A stretch of DNA of 7,441 nucleotides from the NCBI GenBank assembly GCA_021821585.1, contig JAKACF010000150.1, positions 1 through 7,441 on the forward strand. The letters run 5' to 3'. The stretch comes from Actinomycetes bacterium. GTDB taxonomy: Bacteria > Actinomycetota > Acidimicrobiia > Acidimicrobiales > Bog-793. Made by a program: the position numbers and the translations under genes. This document shows positions 5,658 to 7,441 of the stretch, piece by piece. The notes beneath the pieces were generated by a model that saw nothing but the letters and a program-made list of their open reading frames with translations, made no database searches and was not told the DNA's origin. Position 1 is the first letter of the stretch. Every line of letters begins with the position of its first letter.

Positions 5658-6616
5658 CGACGGGCTCTCGACCCCGGCGCCGCCGGGGTCCCTGGGGCCA
5701 GCTCGTGGACGAGATAGCGCACGACCAGGCTGTCGAGCCACCGCGGCGAGGGGCGCTCGCCCGGCGTGAGCAGGCCGTGTCCGCCGCCCGAGACGAGGAC
5801 GAGCCTGACCGGCACCCGGTCGGCCCGCAGCGCGGCGGCGAAGTCCACCGACTGTGAGAACGGCACGAGGCGGTCGGCCGTCCCCTGCAGGATGAGGAAG
5901 GGCGGGTCCCCCGGCGCCACGTGCTGCAGAGGGCTCGCCGCCTCGAGCACCGGCGCCGGCGTGCCGGCCTCGACCCCGAAGGTGGCCCGGATGTAGCGCT
6001 GCAGCGCTCTGCCCCACACCGGAGCGGAGAGCTCGACCGGGCCGAACTCGTCGACGACCGCGCGGGGCCGCACCGGTTCCCCTGCATAGGGCTCGTCCCG
6101 GTAGCGGTAGGACTGCGGAGCGGTGCCGAGCAGGCTGACGAGCTGCCCGCCGGCGCTGTCGCCCCAGGCGCCGATGCGGGTGGGGTCGATCCCGAGCAGG
6201 GCGGCGTGCGCCCTCAGCGAGCGCATGGCGCACTCGACGTCGCGGATCTGGGCGGGCCACCGGGCACCTGGCGCGAGCCGGTAGCCGACCGAGGCCACGG
6301 CGATCCCGTTGCGGACCAGTCCGGCGAGGATCGGCGAGTCGGCGAGGAAGTGCATCGGGTGTCCGCTCACCCAGCCGCCCCCGTGCACCTGGAGGACGGC
6401 CGGCAGCGGCAGCTTCCGGCCGGTCGGCATGAACAGGTTCATGTGCAGGCGCGAGCCGCCCTCGGTGCAGTAGGTGAGCGTCTGCTCGCTCACGCCGGCA
6501 CCGCCGGAGGCCTCGGCGAAACGGACGGTGAGGACGCCGCTCACGAGAGCGGCAAGGACGACCCCGGCGGTCACGAGGAGGCCGAGGCGCCGGTACCAGA
6601 GAGGCGGAGAAGACAT
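5654..6616 (-). CDS. Membrane-anchored alpha/beta-hydrolase (esterase/lipase, BD-FAE/hormone-sensitive lipase-like)
   Basis: From ATG 6616 the protein has 320 residues. A positive N-terminus and a hydrophobic segment (about 11-30) without a clear cleavage site suggest a signal anchor with the enzyme outside the membrane; a cleaved signal peptide is the alternative. The alpha/beta-hydrolase core shows an oxyanion-hole HGGGW (78-82), the nucleophile elbow GDSAGG with Ser154, an acid at Asp248 (GTADRLVPF) and His280 (GGGHG), so the triad looks complete. VASVGYRLAPGARWPAQIRDV (108-128) is typical of esterases near the carboxylesterase and feruloyl/acetyl-xylan esterase groups. It should hydrolyse short-chain carboxylic esters; the substrate is unknown. 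GTG 6646 would add ten residues. I prefer the ATG because it sits close to the membrane segment, but neither start has a clear ribosome site. It is convergent with the zinc-ribbon gene, with seven bases between stops. Confidence 0.87.
   Translation of the reverse strand: MSSPPLWYRRLGLLVTAGVVLAALVSGVLTVRFAEASGGAGVSEQTLTYCTEGGSRLHMNLFMPTGRKLPLPAVLQVHGGGWVSGHPMHFLADSPILAGLVRNGIAVASVGYRLAPGARWPAQIRDVECAMRSLRAHAALLGIDPTRIGAWGDSAGGQLVSLLGTAPQSYRYRDEPYAGEPVRPRAVVDEFGPVELSAPVWGRALQRYIRATFGVEAGTPAPVLEAASPLQHVAPGDPPFLILQGTADRLVPFSQSVDFAAALRADRVPVRLVLVSGGGHGLLTPGERPSPRWLDSLVVRYLVHELAPGTPAAPGSRARR
5670..5690 (+). terminator. GC-rich hairpin, candidate terminator of the zinc-ribbon gene
   Basis: A 21-base inverted repeat with 10-base arms (5670-5679 and 5681-5690, one central base) starts 24 bases after the zinc-ribbon gene stop. 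As RNA it would fold with a stem of about 8 bp and a short loop. It lies inside the 3' end of the esterase gene on the other strand, where it encodes a Gly/Thr/Pro/Ala tail, so it can end only the plus-strand transcript without truncating the esterase. There is no T-tract. Confidence 0.4.
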
Positions 6617-6623
6617 GTGCGAA

Positions 6624-6684
6624 CTCGAGACGACGTAGGGACCCACGGCGCGGACGAGCCCGCAGAGACCTGCGCCGTCTCGAG
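6624..6684. repeat. Inverted repeat pair upstream of the esterase
   Basis: CTCGAGACG (6624-6632) and its exact complement CGTCTCGAG (6676-6684) lie 43 bases apart. The similarity extends outward as GAAC/GTTC with a two-base offset. Each arm contains the palindrome CTCGAG. Between the arms, CGCAG (6661-6665) and CTGCG (6670-6674) form another small stem. The pair sits just upstream of the esterase start and could be paired operator sites or a leader stem. There is no direct evidence for either. Confidence 0.35.
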
Positions 6685-6825
6685 AGTTCAGCCGCCCACA
6701 ACGATGCTACCGGCAGGTGGCCGACGGGCTCGGCGGGGCAGGTCCGCCTTGCGCCGCGCCGCCGGCGAGCAGCCGGCCTCGCGCCCGGCCACTACCGTCG
6801 CGGCGATGCAGCTCGAGGGGTCCGG
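6685..6825. other. Divergent intergenic region upstream of the dehydrogenase remnant
   Basis: This holds the rest of the 209-base gap between the divergent esterase and dehydrogenase. On the minus strand TAGCAT (complement of 6704-6709) is a weak -10 candidate for the esterase. GAGGGG at 6815-6820, five bases before GTG 6826, is a good Shine-Dalgarno site for the dehydrogenase reading frame. A ten-codon open frame from ATG 6806 runs into TGA at 6833-6835. Nothing else stands out. Confidence 0.3.
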
Positions 6826-7098
6826 GTGGTGGTGACGGGGGCGACGAGCGGTCTCGGCGAGGCGATGGCCGACGCCCTCCTCGCCGAGGGGGCGACGGTG
6901 GCCTTCGCCAGCCGTCCCGGGCCCCGTCTCGACGGAGCCGTCGCCGACCGCCGCGCGCGGGGCCTCGCCGCCTTGGCCCTCCCGACCGACGTGCGCGACC
7001 CCCGGTCGGTGGAACAGTCGGCCGCCGAGGTGACGGACCGGCTCGGCGGGGTGGACGTGGTGGTGAACAACGCCGGCATCGGGATGCGGACGGTCAAC
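6826..7098 (+). pseudogene. Short-chain dehydrogenase/reductase (SDR), N-terminal part only
   Basis: The first 91 codons are clearly the start of a classical SDR. VVTGATSGLGEAMADALL gives the NAD(P)-binding TGxxxGxG motif, ALPTDVRD the Asp-containing strand near the adenine ring, and VDVVVNNAGIGMRTVN the NNAG motif. Full-length relatives have about 250-300 residues, with a catalytic Ser and Tyr-x3-Lys further on. Here resemblance ends after the AAC codon at 7096-7098. The frame stays open to TGA at 7417-7419, but the added residues look unrelated and contain no YxxxK, so a working oxidoreductase is unlikely. GTG 6826 is preferred because GAGGGG lies five bases upstream. ATG 6806 would give the usual N-terminus MQLEG but is out of frame by one base, so a frameshift is possible too. 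The gene seems to have been cut by an insertion, deletion or assembly join at about 7098. Confidence 0.75.
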
Positions 7099-7441
7099 CG
7101 TTCCTACACACTCAGCGGAACTGAGCCCCGCCTTGCGGGTGGCCCCGAACGGTCTTGGGTCACCTGGTCCCCCCAAGGGTCCCGCTCGGCCGGTCGGGTC
7201 CTCTGCCGCGGGTGCGGCTGCCCTCTGGCCTTGTGGGGTCGGGGTTCCCTCGTTTGCTGCCCGGACAGACCGGCTGGTTGCCCAGCCGGCACGGGCCACA
7301 CGGCGGAGTCGGTAGCTCGCTCTCGCCCATCTCCTGGTGGGGTCGAGGCACACCTTTCCCGTCGCCGTGCTCGCTGTCCGAGCCCGCGTCGTGCGATGAC
7401 GAGCGCCGCCGCGTGGTGACTGCTCGCCGTCGGCGAGATCT
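7099..7441. other. Hairpin-rich, apparently non-coding segment of unknown origin beyond the SDR break
   Basis: No reading frame here looks like a real protein: translations on both strands are Arg/Pro/Gly/Ser-rich without family motifs. Inverted repeats are frequent: CTCAG/CTGAG (7111-7125), CCCGC/GCGGG (7127-7139), CTTGGG/CCCAAG (7154-7177), GCCGC/GCGGC (7205-7218), a compound stem at 7259-7296 and CTCGCCG/CGGCGAG (7423-7437). A direct repeat GTGGGGTCGGGG/GTGGGGTCGAGG lies at 7233-7244 and 7337-7348. This would fit the terminal non-coding part of a mobile element, or a structured RNA gene, running past the right edge. I recognise no named element or RNA family. Confidence 0.4.
7259..7296. 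repeat. Strong compound inverted repeat, minus-strand loop GCAA
   Basis: CCGGCTGG (7270-7277) and CCAGCCGG (7282-7289) form a perfect 8-bp stem with a 4-base loop. On the minus strand the loop reads GCAA, a GNRA tetraloop typical of folded RNAs; on the plus strand it reads TTGC. Outside it, GCCCG (7259-7263) pairs with CGGGC (7292-7296), leaving an asymmetric internal loop of six and two bases. This is the best single structure in the right-hand segment. It could be part of an RNA transcribed leftward, or a terminator stem. Confidence 0.5.

Noticed and set aside
4540..6087. Minus-strand open frame of about 515 codons
   Set aside because: It overlaps the zinc-ribbon gene antisense and the esterase in another frame; it has low complexity and no motifs.
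7099..7130. Group II intron 5' end, or a named IS terminal repeat, at the SDR junction
   Set aside because: There is no GTGYG start, no domain V sequence, and no terminal repeat I can name with confidence. The minus-strand reading GGGGCTCAGTTCCG looked faintly like an IS tip, but its orientation would put the element over the SDR gene.
7301..7350. Possible tRNA, suggested by GGTAGCTC (7311-7318) and GGTCGAGGC downstream
   Set aside because: No acceptor stem, anticodon arm or proper T-arm (GGTTCRANYCC) can be drawn around these words.

Overview
The window is high-GC DNA (roughly 70%) with codons ending mostly in G or C. It looks like an actinobacterial chromosome, and the gene content would suit Acidimicrobiia or a related high-GC lineage. 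The affiliation is inferred from composition and from protein resemblance recalled from memory; no search was run. There is no rRNA, tRNA, CRISPR array or recognisable transposase.

Layout, left to right. (1) The 3' part of a PIG-V-like membrane glycosyltransferase (+), whose start lies outside the window. (2) A convergent, complete GT39/ArnT-like membrane glycosyltransferase (-); a hairpin-rich 68-base gap separates the two stops. (3) Divergent from it, 54 bases away, a small YjbQ/UPF0047 protein (+). (4) An AT-richer promoter-like gap, then a complete EthA-type Baeyer-Villiger flavin monooxygenase (+). (5) A membrane protein with an N-terminal zinc ribbon and a C-terminal extracytoplasmic domain (+). 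It has no visible Shine-Dalgarno sequence, but a motif resembling an actinobacterial FliA (sigma-28) promoter is placed so that transcription would start at about the ATG. (6) A convergent, membrane-anchored alpha/beta-hydrolase (esterase/lipase type, -). (7) A divergent short-chain dehydrogenase (+) that reads normally for about 91 codons, through the NNAG motif, and then loses all resemblance to the family at about position 7098. (8) The last ~340 bases look non-coding and contain several strong inverted repeats, including an 8-bp stem whose minus-strand loop is the GNRA sequence GCAA.

The intact genes do not form one obvious pathway. The two glycosyltransferases point to lipid-linked sugar transfer at the cell envelope. 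The monooxygenase, hydrolase and dehydrogenase remnant are typical of the lipid and xenobiotic catabolism common in these bacteria. Alternating strands and short gaps suggest mostly single-gene transcription units.

Two places deserve attention: the possible FliA-type promoter of the zinc-ribbon gene, and the abrupt junction in the dehydrogenase followed by a structured segment of unknown nature. The junction may be the edge of an insertion or rearrangement continuing to the right. I cannot name the element from what is visible.
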